Shown piece after piece: positions 62,741-64,000 of a DNA stretch of 64,000 nucleotides. The notes under the pieces were generated by a model that was not told the DNA's origin, made no database searches, and saw nothing but the letters and a program-made list of their open reading frames with translations. Source of the stretch: Lachnospiraceae bacterium (GTDB lineage Bacteria > Bacillota > Clostridia > Lachnospirales > Lachnospiraceae). Position 1 is the stretch's first letter; every line of letters begins with the position of its first letter. The stretch is taken from NCBI GenBank assembly GCA_017457865.1, contig JAFTGN010000098.1, positions 1 to 64,000 of the forward strand, read 5' to 3'. A program made the translations under genes and the position numbers.

Positions 62741-62761
62741 CGGGAATACAAGATATGGTAT
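62714..62761. promoter_or_regulatory. Pair of NrdR boxes at the nrdDG promoter
   Basis: Box 1, TTACTATATCTTGTGT (62714-62729), overlaps the -10. Box 2, on the minus strand ATACCATATCTTGTAT (62746-62761), lies upstream of the -35. Their centres are 32 bp apart, the three-turn spacing usual for NrdR. Confidence 0.75.
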
Positions 62762-62793
62762 GTTTTTATTTTATACAATCGTCTTTTGCCAAA

Positions 62794-62846
62794 TTTCGGT
62801 TTCGTAAAAAGCCATTGAAACACAAGCATTTTTTACGAAACCGAAT
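62794..62846 (-). terminator. Long inverted repeat after the HAD gene
   Basis: TTCGGTTTCGTAAAAA (62795-62810) pairs with TTTTTTACGAAACCGAA (62829-62845), a stem of about 16 bp. It lies directly after the HAD stop on the minus strand. The 3' T-tract is weak but the stem itself is T-rich. Confidence 0.6.
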
Positions 62847-62850
62847 CCTG

Positions 62851-63510
62851 TCATTTTTGCAGATAATCTATCACAGCCAGGCCATCGGACAAGATTGCCT
62901 CTGTCATCTCTGCCACCTCCTGTGATGGCTGTTTTAGATCCGGGATACAGATCACCGGGATCCGTCCTGCATGGGCAGCCCGAATACCATTTTCAGAATC
63001 TTCTAAAACTAATGCACGTTCTGGTTCCACACCTGCCTTTTCACAGGCAAGCAGAAAGATTTCAGGATCCGGCTTAGAATGCTGTACCATTTCTCCACCA
63101 ATGACCCCTTTGTTAAAATACCAGTCAATGCCTGCTTCCTGTAAATACCGTTCCACATAGCAGGACTTTGTAGAGGATGCCACCATACAGGGAATATCCT
63201 GCTCCACCAGATACACCAGCAAATCCAGAATTCCCTTTTTGATGGGAAGTCCCTGACAACCTGCCGCCACTTTCTGGTCCATCCGCTCCCTGGCAGCATG
63301 ACCGGTTTTCTGTACATCATATCCTTCCCCATAGTGGCTATGCATAATCCGTGCCAGATTTTCTCCTGCTGTCCCCAGTGTTTCTACATAAACTTCTTTT
63401 GTCAACGTATACCCCCGCTCCGCCATCACTTCACCAAGGGCCTCCATAAACAAACGCTCAGAATCAAAAATCAGACCATCCATATCAAACAATACCAGTT
63501 CCGGTCTCAT
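62851..63510 (-). CDS. HAD-family phosphatase (beta-phosphoglucomutase-like)
   Basis: The 219-residue protein has the HAD motifs in order: I, FDMDGLIFDSE near residue 10; II, MVASSTKS; III, the Lys in HSKPDPEIF; IV, LVLEDSENGIRAA. The cap between motifs I and II is the helical type of the phosphoglycolate phosphatase/beta-phosphoglucomutase group. Substrate is unknown. ATG 63510 has AAAGGGGAG ten bases upstream; the frame stays open for 59 more codons that overlap a separate small gene. Confidence 0.88.
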   Translation of the reverse strand: MRPELVLFDMDGLIFDSERLFMEALGEVMAERGYTLTKEVYVETLGTAGENLARIMHSHYGEGYDVQKTGHAARERMDQKVAAGCQGLPIKKGILDLLVYLVEQDIPCMVASSTKSCYVERYLQEAGIDWYFNKGVIGGEMVQHSKPDPEIFLLACEKAGVEPERALVLEDSENGIRAAHAGRIPVICIPDLKQPSQEVAEMTEAILSDGLAVIDYLQK

Positions 63511-63533
63511 ACACCATTGCTCCCCTTTCATTT

Positions 63534-63638
63534 TTATCCAAAATACCGTACCAATGCCACGATCACCACGATCAATACCATGACCACAATGCTCACCTGC
63601 ATCAGGCGCACCAACTTCTTTGCCTTTTGAAAATCCAT
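63534..63638 (-). CDS. 34-residue single-helix membrane peptide
   Basis: A complete small frame encodes a basic N-terminus (MDFQKAKKLVRLMQ) and one hydrophobic helix (VSIVVMVLIVVIVALV) ending RYFG. GGGAGG lies nine bases before the ATG, a strong SD, and the HAD gene starts 24 bases after the stop, suggesting an operon. The composition fits a membrane-inserted peptide. Whether it regulates a transporter, acts as a toxin, or only couples translation is unknown. Confidence 0.55.
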   Translation of the reverse strand: MDFQKAKKLVRLMQVSIVVMVLIVVIVALVRYFG

Positions 63639-63755
63639 ATGCTTTTTCCTCCCAGAGCCTTATTGTCACAAAGAACGTGTTTTTCAAATAAAATTTTGAC
63701 GAACTCGTCCAGTATCATAGTTTCACAATTGCCTACATGCATGATTTGCCATCTG

Positions 63756-64000
63756 CTACTCCAGCTTCCAACTGCTTTGACTGCCCGATTTCGTCCTCTT
63801 CACCACCAGTTGTCGATCCAGCTGTTCTTTCAATTCTCTTACATGAGAAATGATGCCAATAAGACGATTTCCATCTGACAGCTGATTCAAAATAGCAATG
63901 GCCTGTCCTCTCGATTCTTCATCCAGAGAACCAAATCCCTCATCAATAAACATGGTATCCAACTGTACCGCCCCGGCTCTGCCCTGAATCACATCGGATA
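63756..64000 (-). CDS. sbcC: SbcC/Rad50-type exonuclease subunit, C-terminal end (partial)
   Basis: The frame runs off the window edge. The visible 81 residues are the C-terminal ATPase lobe of SbcC: Walker B and D-loop in LDTMFIDEGFGSLDEESRGQ, then the H-loop in GIISHVRELKEQLDRQL. SbcCD cuts hairpins and processes DNA ends. The usual partner sbcD would lie upstream, outside the window. Confidence 0.9.
   Translation of the reverse strand, partial: SDVIQGRAGAVQLDTMFIDEGFGSLDEESRGQAIAILNQLSDGNRLIGIISHVRELKEQLDRQLVVKRTKSGSQSSWKLE

Noticed and set aside
1..64000. Insertion sequences, prophage or integrative element
   Set aside because: No transposase, phage structural gene, att repeat or conjugation gene is visible. 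The two tyrosine recombinases lie in core-gene contexts.

Overview
The window reads as a chromosomal segment of a Gram-positive, endospore-forming, strictly anaerobic Clostridia, most likely a Lachnospiraceae-type gut bacterium. This is inferred from gene content; no 16S rRNA is present. Support comes from a cotJABC spore-coat operon, an alpha/beta-type SASP gene behind a good sigma-G promoter, a SpoIIM-like gene, an oxygen-sensitive class III ribonucleotide reductase (nrdDG), Prp protease beside an L27 with a cleavable N-terminus, a Firmicutes-type LexA/YneA SOS locus, and moderate-to-low GC with strong Shine-Dalgarno sites. Most of the window is ordinary core chromosome. The only accessory-looking parts are the first 3 kb (broken GNAT gene, Nudix gene, GmrSD-like nuclease) and small remnants near 53.3-53.7 kb and 58.8-59.5 kb.

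Layout. 0-5.4 kb: GNAT remnant, Nudix hydrolase, DUF262/HNH nuclease, metE. 5.5-15.6 kb: lipoprotein amidase, divergent pdxR/pyridoxal kinase pair, serC-serA, corA behind a long unidentified leader, a rhomboid-like pseudoprotease, lysA. 15.7-21.9 kb: SOS-controlled recA-recX, RNase Y, ADP-ribose pyrophosphatase, SpoIIM-like protein and a XerD-like recombinase with substituted catalytic residues. 22-25.4 kb: DAHP synthase, hisB, and a DUF1836/hemolysin III divergent pair with repeated operators. 25.5-30.5 kb: cytidylate-kinase-like gene, BlaI-like regulator, lexA/yneA, TtcA-like protein and an intact tyrosine recombinase. 30.5-39.8 kb (minus strand): larE, mscS, a permease, then the conserved rplU-prp-rpmA-obgE-yhbY-nadD-yqeK-rsfS cluster, lepB and a ClpP-like protease. 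39.9-44.1 kb: metF, a methionine synthase reactivation-domain protein and a short metH. 44.1-53.2 kb: tRNA-Ser(CGA), a leuA fused to an AraC DNA-binding domain, and a T-box-controlled trpE-trpGD-trpC-trpB-trpA operon. 53.3-64 kb: lectin remnant, cotJABC, antiporter, mutY, small spore-type genes, SASP, nrdDG, HAD phosphatase, a 34-residue membrane peptide and the end of sbcC.

The genes describe a broad amino-acid prototroph (Ser, Met by two routes, Lys, Leu, Trp, His, aromatic entry step). Control is by a T-box (trp), LexA (recA, lexA, yneA), NrdR boxes (nrdDG) and probably enzyme-linked regulators (PdxR, LeuA-AraC).

The strongest candidate for something undescribed is the LeuA-AraC fusion. 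It is a complete 2-isopropylmalate synthase with its leucine-sensing domain joined directly to an AraC-type DNA-binding domain. Its own promoter is flanked by two identical 18-bp palindromic sites. This looks like a one-protein leucine-synthesis enzyme and regulator. Other points worth attention are a six-copy hairpin repeat, mostly in 5' leaders, a XerD lacking two catalytic residues while an intact recombinase sits 8 kb away, and the corA leader RNA.
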